Part shown: piece by piece, positions 52,025-60,343 of the stretch
How positions within the stretch are numbered: the first letter of the stretch is position 1
Layout: every line of letters starts with the position of its first letter
Source: Microbacterium testaceum
GTDB taxonomy: Bacteria > Actinomycetota > Actinomycetes > Actinomycetales > Microbacteriaceae
Reading direction: 5' to 3'
Assembly: GCF_029761935.1 (NCBI RefSeq)
Contig: NZ_CP121699.1
Coordinates: forward strand, 868,001-932,000
DNA length: 64,000 nucleotides
Translations under genes and position numbers: made by a program
The notes under the pieces: generated by a model
Database searches by the model: none
What the model was told of the DNA's origin: nothing
Seen by the model: the letters and a program-made list of their open reading frames with translations, nothing else

Positions 52025-52816
52025 ATGGATGCCGTTCCCGCTCTGACCGAGGTTCCCCCCGCGCAATTCGTCATCGTCGGCGACAACGTGCGCCTGGCCA
52101 CCTACTCGTGGGGCGACGTCGAGGCCGACCCCGTGCTGTGCGTGCACGGCTTCGGTTCGAGCACGCGCGACAACTGGGTCAACACCGGCTGGGTGCGCGA
52201 CCTGCTGCGCGCCGGCTACCGCGTGATCGCCGTCGACCAGCGCGGTCACGGAGCGAGCGATAAGCCGCACGACGCCGCGTCCTACACGATGCCCACCCTC
52301 GTGTCCGACCTCGTCGCCGTGCTCGACACGTACCTGCTCGATCAGGTCCGTTATCTCGGCTACTCGCTCGGCGGGCGGGTCGGCTGGCAGCTCGCCGTCG
52401 ACGCCCCCGAACACGTCGAGCGAGCCGTGCTCGGCGGCATCCCGGATGGACGCCCGCTCGCCCGGTTGCAGGTCGAACAGGCCCGCGCCTTCCTGGACCA
52501 CGGTGAGCCCGTTCAGGATGCCACGACCCAGCGCTACGTCTCGCTCGCCGAACGCGTGCCCGGCAACGACCTGCGCGCCCTCGTCGCGATCGCCGAGGGC
52601 ATGCGCCTCGGCGAGACCGACCCCGACCCCTCGACGCCGCCGCAACAGCCCGTGCTGATCGCGACGGGCACGGACGACCCGATCCACGACCAGTCGCAGC
52701 ACCTGGCAGGGCTCCTCCCCCGCGGCGAGTTCGCCGACATCCCGGGGCGGCACCACGTCAACGCCCCCGGTGCACGGGCGTTCCGCGAGGCGGGCATGGA
52801 GTTCCTCGGCCGCTGA
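52025..52816 (+). CDS. Alpha/beta hydrolase
   Basis: A 263-residue soluble alpha/beta-fold hydrolase. The oxyanion region VLCVHGFGSSTRDNW (about 38-52), nucleophile elbow LGYSLGGRVGW (Ser near residue 116), acidic residue in ATGTDDPIHD and catalytic His in GRHHVNAPGAR are all visible. The natural substrate cannot be told; it could be an esterase or an epoxide or haloalkane-type hydrolase. GGAGGA sits just before the ATG at 52025. Divergent from mug. Confidence 0.88.
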   Translation: MDAVPALTEVPPAQFVIVGDNVRLATYSWGDVEADPVLCVHGFGSSTRDNWVNTGWVRDLLRAGYRVIAVDQRGHGASDKPHDAASYTMPTLVSDLVAVLDTYLLDQVRYLGYSLGGRVGWQLAVDAPEHVERAVLGGIPDGRPLARLQVEQARAFLDHGEPVQDATTQRYVSLAERVPGNDLRALVAIAEGMRLGETDPDPSTPPQQPVLIATGTDDPIHDQSQHLAGLLPRGEFADIPGRHHVNAPGARAFREAGMEFLGR

Positions 52817-52852
52817 GTCACGCGCGCCGGATGCTCCGCCCGAGCGAACCGG

Positions 52853-54865
52853 TCAGCCGCAGTCGTAGACGGTCGTGGGGGCCGAGCTGTCGGTCGCGCA
52901 GTGCTGGGTGACCCAGGTGCGGATCTGCGACGAGGCGGTGGTCGTCGACGCGGCCCCCAGGGACGTGCCCCCTCCCCGTTGGTCCCCGCCGATGACGTAG
53001 CGCACCTGGCCCGAGTCGACCAGCGCGGTGAAGGCGTCGAGCGTCGGCACGTCGTCGGTGCCGTTGAATCCGCCGATGGGCAGGAACGAGCCTCCGTCCG
53101 AGGCGAGGATCAGCTGCGCCGCCGACTGCGCCCCGAAGGTCGCCGCCAGGTAGGTCGACCCCGTGCTGCGGGCCTGCAGCCACGAGACGAGAGCACCGTC
53201 GTCCGCCCCGCCCGCGCCGAAGCCGCCGCCGCCGAAGCCGGTGGGCGCCCCGCCCGCTGCCCCGCGCGTGCGTCCCGACGACGACCCGCCCGGCGCGCCA
53301 CCGGTACCGCGACCCGCGCCCTGCCCGGCGCTCTGCCCCGATCCGGGCGCCGCTCCCCCGCCGGGCGCCGCGCCGAATCCCTGGCTGCCGCGGCCCCCGG
53401 TCGGCATCCCGCCCGCGAAATCCGCTCCCCCGAAACCGCGACCGCCGAAGCCCGCGGACTCGGCGGCCCCGCCCGCGACCGGGTTGATCGAACTGGGGTG
53501 GGCGATGGTCACGGCCGACCACACGGCCGGGGTGAGGAGTAACCCGATCATCAGTGCGACGGTCGTGACCACGCGCCCGTGGTGCCGCGTCGAGAGCAGG
53601 ACGATCGCGACGACCGCCGCCGCCCCCTGCGCGATCGAGACCGGCGCGCTGTACCCGCCCGTCGCCAGGCCGATCCCCAGGGCCGTCGACCCGGCGACAG
53701 CAACGGTCGCGATCTGCGGCCAGACCCTGCCCGCCCGATGCGCCGCGGCGAGCGCCGTCCCCACGACGAGTGCCAGCGGGACCGCGAGGGCCGCGGTGTA
53801 GAACTGGTGCATTCCGGCGACGGTCGAGAACATCGCGGCGAAGGTCGCGAGCCACACGGTCAGCAGCACCGTGAGCGGGCGCGAGAACCGCAGCACCCAC
53901 AGGACGATGATCCCGACGATCGCCGCGGGGATGAGCCACGCCACCTGGCCCGCGAGCTGGGCGTTGAACAGGCGCAGCACGCCGGGCTCGCCCGAGAAGG
54001 GAGGGGTGAACGACTCGTAGGCCGCACTGTCGGCCGTGGCCGAGAAGCGACCGAGCCCGTTGTACCCGAACACCATCTCCCACGGGTTATTCGACAGGGT
54101 GCTGCCGATGTAGGGCCGACTCCCGGCGGGGATCATCGAGACGATCGCCACCCACCACAGGGATGCCACGAGGCTCACCGCTCCGGCCAGGGCGAGGTGA
54201 CCGAGTCGTCGGGCCCACGACTGCCGGGTGAAAAGGTACGCCAGCGCCAGGGCCGGCCACACCGCCCACGCCTCGAGCTCATAGAACTGGAATGACAGGC
54301 CGATCAGCGCTCCCGCAGCGATCAGCCACCCCAGGCTCCGCGTCTGCACGGCGCGCACCGCCGCCCACGCGGTGAGGGAGAGGCCGAGGACGAAGAAGGT
54401 CTCGGGCTGGTTCGAGCGGGCCACCGCGACGAGGATCGGCGTGACGGCCGCGACGCCCCCGGCGATGAGTCCGGCACGCTCCCCCGCCAGGCGCCGGGCG
54501 GTGACGGCGGTGACGAGGGCGGCGGCGACGGCGGCGAGGGAGTTGGGCAGGATCACCGCCCAGGCGGAGTACCCGAAGGCCCGGACGAAGAGGGCCGGGA
54601 TCCAGAACGAGCCCGGGATCTTGTCGAGGGTGACGGTGCCCGCAGGGTCCACGGCGCCGAAGAAGAAGTTCGACCACGAGCGGCTCATCGACAGCGCAAT
54701 CGAGGCGTAGTACTCGCTCGGCGCCCCCGCCCACACCTGCCAGCCGGTGAGGACCAGCGCGCCGAGCCCGATGACGACGAGACCGACGGTCCATCCGCGG
54801 GGTCGTCGCAGGCCCGCGGTCAGCGGAAGGGTCGGCGTGGGGACGGGAGGAGAGGCAGCGGTCAC
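52853..54865 (-). CDS. GT39-type membrane glycosyltransferase with Gly-rich insertion
   Basis: A 670-residue polytopic enzyme of the ArnT/PMT-like class that uses a polyprenyl-phosphate sugar donor to glycosylate a target outside the membrane. About eleven helices cover residues 25-470. The first outer loop has SEYYASIALSMSRSWSNFFFG and TVTLDKIPGSFW, the pattern of this actinobacterial subfamily. Residues about 475-570 form a striking Gly/Ala-rich stretch (GGRGFGGADFAGG type), followed by a folded end with VDSGQVRYVIGGDQRGGGTS and a Cys pair. A paralogue lies at 60344-62320. The GTG is six bases from TACGAT. Confidence 0.88.
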   Translation of the reverse strand: MTAASPPVPTPTLPLTAGLRRPRGWTVGLVVIGLGALVLTGWQVWAGAPSEYYASIALSMSRSWSNFFFGAVDPAGTVTLDKIPGSFWIPALFVRAFGYSAWAVILPNSLAAVAAALVTAVTARRLAGERAGLIAGGVAAVTPILVAVARSNQPETFFVLGLSLTAWAAVRAVQTRSLGWLIAAGALIGLSFQFYELEAWAVWPALALAYLFTRQSWARRLGHLALAGAVSLVASLWWVAIVSMIPAGSRPYIGSTLSNNPWEMVFGYNGLGRFSATADSAAYESFTPPFSGEPGVLRLFNAQLAGQVAWLIPAAIVGIIVLWVLRFSRPLTVLLTVWLATFAAMFSTVAGMHQFYTAALAVPLALVVGTALAAAHRAGRVWPQIATVAVAGSTALGIGLATGGYSAPVSIAQGAAAVVAIVLLSTRHHGRVVTTVALMIGLLLTPAVWSAVTIAHPSSINPVAGGAAESAGFGGRGFGGADFAGGMPTGGRGSQGFGAAPGGGAAPGSGQSAGQGAGRGTGGAPGGSSSGRTRGAAGGAPTGFGGGGFGAGGADDGALVSWLQARSTGSTYLAATFGAQSAAQLILASDGGSFLPIGGFNGTDDVPTLDAFTALVDSGQVRYVIGGDQRGGGTSLGAASTTTASSQIRTWVTQHCATDSSAPTTVYDCG

Positions 54866-54871
54866 CGCCGA

Positions 54872-54877
54872 ATCGTA
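54872..54877 (-). promoter_or_regulatory. -10 box TACGAT of the glycosyltransferase gene (leaderless)
   Basis: TACGAT on the minus strand, six bases, then the GTG at 54865. Confidence 0.45.
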
Positions 54878-54947
54878 GGCAGCGCTTCCCTCACCGCAGC
54901 CTTACGGAACCTATGCGCCAGCGATGGATGCTCTCGCCGGGCGTGGA

Positions 54948-56651
54948 TCAGGATGCCGACAGGGTGAGCTTCGCAGGCGACGGTGCCCGCGTGGCGGCGG
55001 CCTGCAGCCCGACCCTCACCGTCTGCCCGGGAGCGAGGGTCGCCGCCCAGTCGGCTCCCGTGCACGTCACGCGCCCGGCCGCGACCGAGCATTTCATGCC
55101 CCACGCGTTCGACACCGCGGTGGTGCCGGCGGCGTCGAACGAGACCGACCACTTCGTGACGGGACCCGTCGCCGTGACGGTGAGCTCGGCGACGTACCCC
55201 TCGCCCCAGGTGCTCTGCGGGACCCAGGTCGCGGTGATGCCGGCCGAAGCTCCCGGGGCCGTCCCGGCGCCCGGCTTCGGGGTGGGTGCGGGGCTCGACG
55301 GCACCGATACCGAGGGCTTCGAGGACGGGGTGGGCGGCTTGGGCGTCGTCGTCGGTGTGGGTGTCGGTGTCGGTGTCGGTTTCGGTGTCGGTTTCGGTGT
55401 CGGTGTCGGCGTGACGCTCGGCCGGGGCGTGGGCGTCGGGGCCGGGGTCGTGGGAATCGGACCCGGCTGCGGAGCGGGCGCCGCGACCGGGGTCAGGATC
55501 GGTGCGAGCGCGGCCAGCTTGGCCTTCTGCGGAGTGCGCCAGTCGTCGGCGACCAGCCCGCCGGTGTCGCCGCTGTTCGGGTTGAACGACCAGTACGCGT
55601 AGCTGATCTTCGTCCTGGCCAGGTACGCCACGAGCGCGTCGAGCCAGGCCCGATCGCTCGCTGTCTCGAGCTTCGTGCCGAACTCGCCGAGCAGCACGGG
55701 CGCGATGTTCTTGCGCACGAGGTAACCCCAGTTGGCATCCCACACCGCCTCGAGATTGGCGGGATACCCGGATGCCGAGAACCAGGGCTGCGCGTAGACG
55801 CTGGCGGGGTAGTCGTGCGGCGAGTAGACCACGCGGTTCTTCACGGCGAGGGTCACGGGCGCGGCCCCGGCGTCTTTCAGACCGCCGCCCCACCAGGTGT
55901 TCGAGCCGTCGTTCTGTCGCTCCACGCCCTCGACGATGATCAGCAGGCGGGGGTTGACCCCGAGCACGGCATCGCCGGCGCGCGTTGCCGCCGCGCGCCA
56001 ATCGCGGGCGGGGTCGCCGCAGTTCCAGCACGCGCCGCCGTGGGGCTCGTTGTGCAGGTCGACGCCGATCACCGCGGACTCGTTCTTGTAACGGGCGGCG
56101 AGCATCTTCCAGTCGTCGATCCAGCGTTGTTCGCTGTACTGACCCGTGTACCAGAGCTCGCTCTGCGCCGCCGAGTCCGGGCGGTGGCGATCGAGGATGA
56201 CCGACAACCCGTGCGCCTTCGCGCGGGCGATGACCGTGTCCATCAGCTGCAGCGGTGTGAGCGACACCAGTCCGGGGTTGACCGCGCCGTTGATCGAGTT
56301 CGAGGCCTTCGCTGCGAGGCACTCGTTCGAGAAGGGCAACCGGATGGTGTTGAACCCCATGCCCGCGATCGCGGAGAGGCCGTCGTCGAGCGCGATCGAC
56401 CACAGGCCGTGCGGGGCGCAGTTCGAGGTCTCCATCCCGAACCAGGCCGTGGCCTTGATGGTGAAGGGGGCCCCGGATGCCGTCACGATCGTCGACCCCT
56501 GGGTCGACAGCCACCCGGGCAGCGAGGTCGCAGCCGAGGCGGCCGGAGCGGCGATCGCGCCCGCGGCGGCCAGGGTCGCGCCCGCGACGAGCGCCGCCGC
56601 GCGGTGCAGCACGCGACGCGTGGACGACCAGTTCGTGCGTTTCGCGGACAT
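54948..56651 (-). CDS. Secreted GH5 endoglucanase with CBM2
   Basis: Exported beta-glucanase, probably a cellulase. Signal peptide about 1-40 (RRVLHRAAALVAGATLAAAG, cut after ASA). GH5 catalytic domain about 42-370, with acid/base Glu in VDLHNEPHGG (about 200) and nucleophile Glu in VLLGEFGTK (about 321). A Pro-Thr repeat linker (about 375-455) joins it to a C-terminal family 2 carbohydrate-binding module (about 465-567, ITATWVPQSTWGEGYVAELTV, with a Cys pair). The ATG at 56649-56651 has GCGGGGGT upstream; an ATG six codons earlier lacks a ribosome site. No CebR-type operator was found. Confidence 0.93.
   Translation of the reverse strand: MSAKRTNWSSTRRVLHRAAALVAGATLAAAGAIAAPAASAATSLPGWLSTQGSTIVTASGAPFTIKATAWFGMETSNCAPHGLWSIALDDGLSAIAGMGFNTIRLPFSNECLAAKASNSINGAVNPGLVSLTPLQLMDTVIARAKAHGLSVILDRHRPDSAAQSELWYTGQYSEQRWIDDWKMLAARYKNESAVIGVDLHNEPHGGACWNCGDPARDWRAAATRAGDAVLGVNPRLLIIVEGVERQNDGSNTWWGGGLKDAGAAPVTLAVKNRVVYSPHDYPASVYAQPWFSASGYPANLEAVWDANWGYLVRKNIAPVLLGEFGTKLETASDRAWLDALVAYLARTKISYAYWSFNPNSGDTGGLVADDWRTPQKAKLAALAPILTPVAAPAPQPGPIPTTPAPTPTPRPSVTPTPTPKPTPKPTPTPTPTPTTTPKPPTPSSKPSVSVPSSPAPTPKPGAGTAPGASAGITATWVPQSTWGEGYVAELTVTATGPVTKWSVSFDAAGTTAVSNAWGMKCSVAAGRVTCTGADWAATLAPGQTVRVGLQAAATRAPSPAKLTLSAS
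55350..55440. repeat. GGTGTC hexamer tandem repeat encoding the Pro-Thr linker
   Basis: Repeated GGTGTC and GGTTTC units on the plus strand encode alternating Thr-Pro (and Lys-Pro) residues of the glucanase linker on the minus strand. Length may vary between strains by slippage. Confidence 0.7.
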
Positions 56652-56729
56652 CGGCACCCCCGCGGTCATCGTACTGGGGGCAGACGCCCCTCCCGCGACA
56701 CCGGCGCAAGGACAACGGTTTCCGCTTCG

Positions 56730-56743
56730 TTACGGCGTCGTAA
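56730..56743. promoter_or_regulatory. Palindrome TTACG-N4-CGTAA upstream of the Lrp gene
   Basis: A perfect 5-bp inverted repeat around GCGT, 54 bases before the regulator ATG and 79 bases from the divergent glucanase start. Candidate operator for the Lrp-type regulator or for the glucanase. Confidence 0.4.
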
Positions 56744-56749
56744 ATGTCG

Positions 56750-56765
56750 AGATCATCATTGATCT
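56750..56765. promoter_or_regulatory. Palindrome AGATCA-N4-TGATCT upstream of the Lrp gene
   Basis: A perfect 6-bp inverted repeat overlapping TTGATC, which could be the -35 element of the regulator gene (TGATAC at 56780-56785 as -10, spacing 15). Candidate autoregulatory site. Confidence 0.4.
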
Positions 56766-56796
56766 GGGCGATATCGCGCTGATACCGTCGCCCATC

Positions 56797-57267
56797 ATGA
56801 CTCTCGCGACCGAACGCAGCCCCGCTCTCGACGCCGTCTCGAAGGCCATCGTCGAGCAGCTGCAGGAAGACGGACGCCGCCCCTACGCCGAGATCGGCAA
56901 GGCCGTCGGCCTGAGCGAGACCGCCACGCGCCAGCGGGTGCAGAAACTGCAAGACGCCGGCATCCTGCAGATCGTCGCCGTCACCGACCCCCTCCAGCTC
57001 GGCTTCGCTCGCCAGGCCATGATCGGCGTGCGGGTCTCGGGCGACACCCGCGTCGTGGCGGGGCAGATGACGACGCTGCCCGGGGTCACCTACGTGGTGT
57101 CGACCGCCGGCTCCTTCGACCTGCTCGTCGAGGTCGTCTGCGAGAGCGACGACGACCTCATCGACCTGCTGAACGACCGCATCCGGTCGCTACCCGACGT
57201 CGTCTCGACCGAGACCTTCGTTTATCTCAAGCTCCACCGTCAGCTCTACAACTGGGGAACGCGATGA
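56797..57267 (+). CDS. Lrp/AsnC-family regulator
   Basis: A 156-residue transcription factor with an N-terminal winged helix-turn-helix (about 9-58, LDAVSKAIVEQLQEDGRRPYAEIGKAVGLSETATRQRVQKLQ) and a C-terminal RAM ligand-binding domain (about 70-150, with VVSTAGSFDLLVEVVCESDDDL). It is the first gene of a three-gene cassette with an aminotransferase and an amino-acid/polyamine permease, so it most likely responds to their substrate. Its TGA overlaps the aminotransferase ATG. No ribosome site precedes the ATG at 56797. Confidence 0.92.
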   Translation: MTLATERSPALDAVSKAIVEQLQEDGRRPYAEIGKAVGLSETATRQRVQKLQDAGILQIVAVTDPLQLGFARQAMIGVRVSGDTRVVAGQMTTLPGVTYVVSTAGSFDLLVEVVCESDDDLIDLLNDRIRSLPDVVSTETFVYLKLHRQLYNWGTR

Positions 57268-58658
57268 CGCTTTTCGAAACCGACCTCAACACCGACCTCC
57301 AGGCGAAGGCCCGCGATCACCTCTGGATGCACTTCTCGCGCCAGTCCACGATGACCGAGGGACCCGGCGTCCCGATCATCGTCAAGGGCGAGGGCCATCA
57401 CATCTGGGATGCCGCGGGTAAGAAGTACATCGACGGACTCGCGGGCCTGTTCGTGGTCAACGCGGGTCACGGACGTCGCCGCATCGCCCAGGCAGCCGCG
57501 AAGCAGGCCGAGCAGCTGGCGTTCTTCCCGCTGTGGTCCTACGCGCACCCGGCCGCGATCGAACTGGCCGAGCGCCTGGCCGACCTCGCCCCGGGCGACC
57601 TGAACCACGTCTTCTTCTCCACCGGCGGCGGAGAGGCGGTCGAGACGGCGTTCAAGCTCGCGAAGCAGTTCTGGAAGATCCAGGGCAAGCCCTCGAAGCA
57701 CAAGGTCATCTCGCGGGCGATCGCCTACCACGGCACCACGCAGGGGGCCCTGGCGATCACGGGCCTACCGGTCATGAAGCACATGTTCGAGCCGGTCACC
57801 CCGGGCGGCTTCCGCGTTCCCAACACCAACTACTACCGGGCCGCCGAGTCCGGCTTCGGCGGGGGCACCCCCGAGGAGTTCGGCGTGTGGGCCGCCGACC
57901 GCATCGAGCAGATGATCCAGTTCGAGGGACCCGAGACCGTCGCCGCGGTCTTCCTCGAGCCCGTGCAGAACGCCGGTGGGTGCTTCCCCGCCCCGGCCGG
58001 CTACTTCCAGCGAGTCCGCGAGATCTGCGACACTTACGACGTGCTGCTCGTCTCCGACGAGGTCATCTGCGCGTTCGGCCGGCTCGGCCACTACTTCGGC
58101 GCCTCGGCCTACGACTACCAGCCCGACATGATCACGTTCGCCAAGGCGGTGACGAGCGGATACTCCCCCCTCGGCGGCACCATCGTGAGCGACCGCCTCT
58201 ACGAACCCTTCGCCCACGGCGACGCGTCGTTCCCCCACGGCTACACCTTCGGCGGTCACCCCGTCTCGGCGGCGGTGGCGCTGGAGAACCTCGACGTCTT
58301 CGAAGAAGAGGGCCTGCTCGAGAACGTCCGCCGCAACTCCCCGCTCTTCCGCTCGACCCTCGAGCGCCTCCTCGACCTGCCGATCGTCGGTGACGTCCGC
58401 GGCGACGGCTACTTCTTCGGCATCGAGCTGGTGAAGGACAAGACCACGAAAGAGACCTTCGACGACGACGAGTCCGAGCGGCTGCTGCGGGGCTTCTTGT
58501 CCAAGGCCCTCTTCGACGCCGGCCTGTATTGCCGAGCGGACGACCGCGGCGACCCGGTCATCCAGCTCGCCCCTCCCCTCACCCTCGGACCGACCGAGTT
58601 CGACGAGATCGAGAAGATCCTGCGCTCGGTGCTGCAGGAGGCCTGGACCCGACTCTGA
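57264..58658 (+). CDS. Class III PLP aminotransferase (putrescine/beta-alanine type)
   Basis: A 464-residue omega-aminotransferase that moves an amino group from a polyamine or omega-amino acid to pyruvate or 2-oxoglutarate. PLP-phosphate contact region STGGGEAVETAFKLAKQFW (about 116-134), YHGTTQGALAITG, the Asp in LLVSDEVICAFGR (about 259-271) and the Schiff-base Lys294 in FAKAVTSGYSPLGG are all in place. The neighbouring permease resembles putrescine importers, so putrescine:pyruvate transamination is the best guess. ATGA overlap with the regulator gene. Confidence 0.9.
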   Translation: MTLFETDLNTDLQAKARDHLWMHFSRQSTMTEGPGVPIIVKGEGHHIWDAAGKKYIDGLAGLFVVNAGHGRRRIAQAAAKQAEQLAFFPLWSYAHPAAIELAERLADLAPGDLNHVFFSTGGGEAVETAFKLAKQFWKIQGKPSKHKVISRAIAYHGTTQGALAITGLPVMKHMFEPVTPGGFRVPNTNYYRAAESGFGGGTPEEFGVWAADRIEQMIQFEGPETVAAVFLEPVQNAGGCFPAPAGYFQRVREICDTYDVLLVSDEVICAFGRLGHYFGASAYDYQPDMITFAKAVTSGYSPLGGTIVSDRLYEPFAHGDASFPHGYTFGGHPVSAAVALENLDVFEEEGLLENVRRNSPLFRSTLERLLDLPIVGDVRGDGYFFGIELVKDKTTKETFDDDESERLLRGFLSKALFDAGLYCRADDRGDPVIQLAPPLTLGPTEFDEIEKILRSVLQEAWTRL

Positions 58659-58664
58659 CCTCAC

Positions 58665-58695
58665 GGGATGCCGGCGCGACCGATGCCGGCATCCC
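58665..58695 (+). terminator. Hairpin after the aminotransferase gene, built from GGATGCC
   Basis: GGGATGCCGGC and GCCGGCATCCC form a perfect 11-bp stem with a 9-base loop, 6 bases after the stop. A CT-rich run follows but no U tract; it may be a processing or attenuating site rather than a full stop. Confidence 0.55.
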
Positions 58696-58857
58696 TCCCC
58701 CGCCCGCGAGCCGCACTCGCCGGGCGGTCTCCATCCCGCTCCCACCCCTGAGCGGTGCTCACGATGCTGTACCCGACACCATCCCGATCGCGCACCCGAG
58801 CGCGATCCGCACCCTCCAGGAGGAGCCACGAACGAGAACACCCGCGCCGCCGCCCCC

Positions 58858-60252
58858 ATGGCGAACTCCGGCGCCACGCTCGCCCGCACCCTCGGCCTCT
58901 GGTCGATCGTCGGTCTGGGTCTGGGGTACATGACCCCGACCGTCGTCTTCGACACGTTCGGTCTCGTCGCCGACAAGACGAACAACGTCGTCCCGGCCGC
59001 GTACGCCGTGGCCCTCGTCGTCCTCGTCTTCACCGCCGTCAGCTACGGCAAGATGGTCCGCGTCATCCCGAGCGCCGGCTCCGCGTACACCTACGCGCGC
59101 GAGTCCATCCACCCCGGTGTCGGCTTCGTGGTGGGCTGGACGGCCCTCATCGACTACATGCTGCTGCCGATGGTGAACGCGCTCATCCTCCGCAGCTACA
59201 TGGAGGCATTGTTCCCCGACGTCCCGGGCTGGATCTGGGTCGTCGTCTTCACCGCGGGTGTGACCGGGGTCATCTACCTGACCATGCGCGGCACCTCGAA
59301 CGTGAACATGATCCTCCTCGTGTTCTCGATCCTCGTGATGACCGTGTTCGTCGTCATGGTCGTGGTGCAGCTGGTCGGCGGGGCGGGGGCCGGGACTCCG
59401 GTGTCGATAGCCCCCTTCGCCCACAGCGACGTGCAGTTCGGCGCGGTTCTGGCCGGAGCCACGGTCGTGTGCTTCTCGTTCATCGGGTTCGATGCGGTGT
59501 CGATGTACTCCGAAGAGGCGAAGACGCCCAAGATCATGCCGCGCGCGATCCTCCTCACGCTGGTGGTCGGCGGCCTGATCTTCCTGATCGCCTCGTACGT
59601 GACGCAGCTGCGCTTCCCCGACGCGACGGCCTTCCCGCAGGAGGCGATCGAGGACAGCACCCTGCCCGAGATCGGCGTGCAGGTCGGCGGACCGGTCCTG
59701 CAGGCGGTGCTGACCGCCGCCGGGTTCGCCGCGACCCTCGCGTCGTGGTTGGCGTCGCACGCCTCGGTGTCGCGCATGCTCATGGTGATGGGACGCAACA
59801 ACGTGCTCCCGCGCAAAGTCTTCGGCTACATCAACCCCCGCACCCACACCCCGACGCTGTCGATCGTCATCGTCGGCCTCGTGAGTCTCTTCGCGATCTC
59901 GTTCACCCTCGAGCAGATCGCGGCGTACATCAACTACGGCGCCCTGGTGGCGTTCACCTTCGTCAACATCTCGGTGATCGCCTGGTTCGCCGTCCGCAAG
60001 GGGCTCCGAAAGACCCCGGCCGACATCGCGCGCTACATCGTCATGCCCGCGATCGGCATGCTGCTCACCGGTCTGCTGTGGGTCAACCTCGACATGCACG
60101 CCCTCGTGGGCGGTCTGATCTGGACGGGCATCGGGGTGGTGTACCTCGTCGTCCTGACGCGCGGGTTCCGCCGACCCATCGCCTCGTTCGACGAGAACCA
60201 ACCGGTCACGGGCGTCTCGAAGACCGTCGCCGGCCCTCGTTCCGAGGTCTGA
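58858..60252 (+). CDS. APC-family amino acid/polyamine permease
   Basis: A 464-residue transporter with twelve helices. The first helix region GLWSIVGLGLGYMTPTVVFDTFG and the VIPSAGSAYTYARESIHPGVGFVVGW block resemble putrescine importers of the PuuP kind. It probably supplies the substrate of the preceding aminotransferase. The ATG at 58858-58860 is the first standard start, but it lacks a ribosome site. A strong AGGAGGAG (58818-58825) is followed by an in-frame ACG at 58828-58830, which would add ten residues (TNENTRAAAP). The true start may therefore be ACG. Confidence 0.9.
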   Translation: MANSGATLARTLGLWSIVGLGLGYMTPTVVFDTFGLVADKTNNVVPAAYAVALVVLVFTAVSYGKMVRVIPSAGSAYTYARESIHPGVGFVVGWTALIDYMLLPMVNALILRSYMEALFPDVPGWIWVVVFTAGVTGVIYLTMRGTSNVNMILLVFSILVMTVFVVMVVVQLVGGAGAGTPVSIAPFAHSDVQFGAVLAGATVVCFSFIGFDAVSMYSEEAKTPKIMPRAILLTLVVGGLIFLIASYVTQLRFPDATAFPQEAIEDSTLPEIGVQVGGPVLQAVLTAAGFAATLASWLASHASVSRMLMVMGRNNVLPRKVFGYINPRTHTPTLSIVIVGLVSLFAISFTLEQIAAYINYGALVAFTFVNISVIAWFAVRKGLRKTPADIARYIVMPAIGMLLTGLLWVNLDMHALVGGLIWTGIGVVYLVVLTRGFRRPIASFDENQPVTGVSKTVAGPRSEV

Positions 60253-60255
60253 CCG

Positions 60256-60294
60256 GTCGCCGCTGTGGGTGCGTCATCCACCCACAGCGGCGAC
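60256..60294. terminator. Perfect 16-bp inverted repeat after the permease gene
   Basis: GTCGCCGCTGTGGGTG (60256-60271) and CACCCACAGCGGCGAC (60279-60294) with a 7-base loop, 3 bases after the stop. It is unusually long and perfect and lacks a U tract, so it may be a terminator or a repeat element. Confidence 0.65.
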
Positions 60295-60330
60295 ATAGGC
60301 GATTGATACCCGCTCCCGTTATCGCGGGGG

Positions 60331-60336
60331 GATTCT
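60331..60336 (+). promoter_or_regulatory. Candidate -10 box of the second glycosyltransferase gene
   Basis: GATTCT, seven bases, then GTG; the leaderless spacing fits but the hexamer is a weaker match to TAnnnT. Confidence 0.3.
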
Positions 60337-60343
60337 GTGCGTC

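Noticed and set aside
52817-52852. Terminator between the hydrolase and GT39 genes
   Set aside because: No stem longer than a few base pairs was found in the 36-base gap.
53190-53460. PE_PGRS-like protein
   Set aside because: The Gly-rich stretch is an insertion in a polytopic glycosyltransferase, without a PE domain, and the genus signals are not mycobacterial.
55340-55440. Tandem GGTGTC units as a possible CRISPR or regulatory array
   Set aside because: The units have no spacers and simply encode the Pro-Thr linker of the glucanase.
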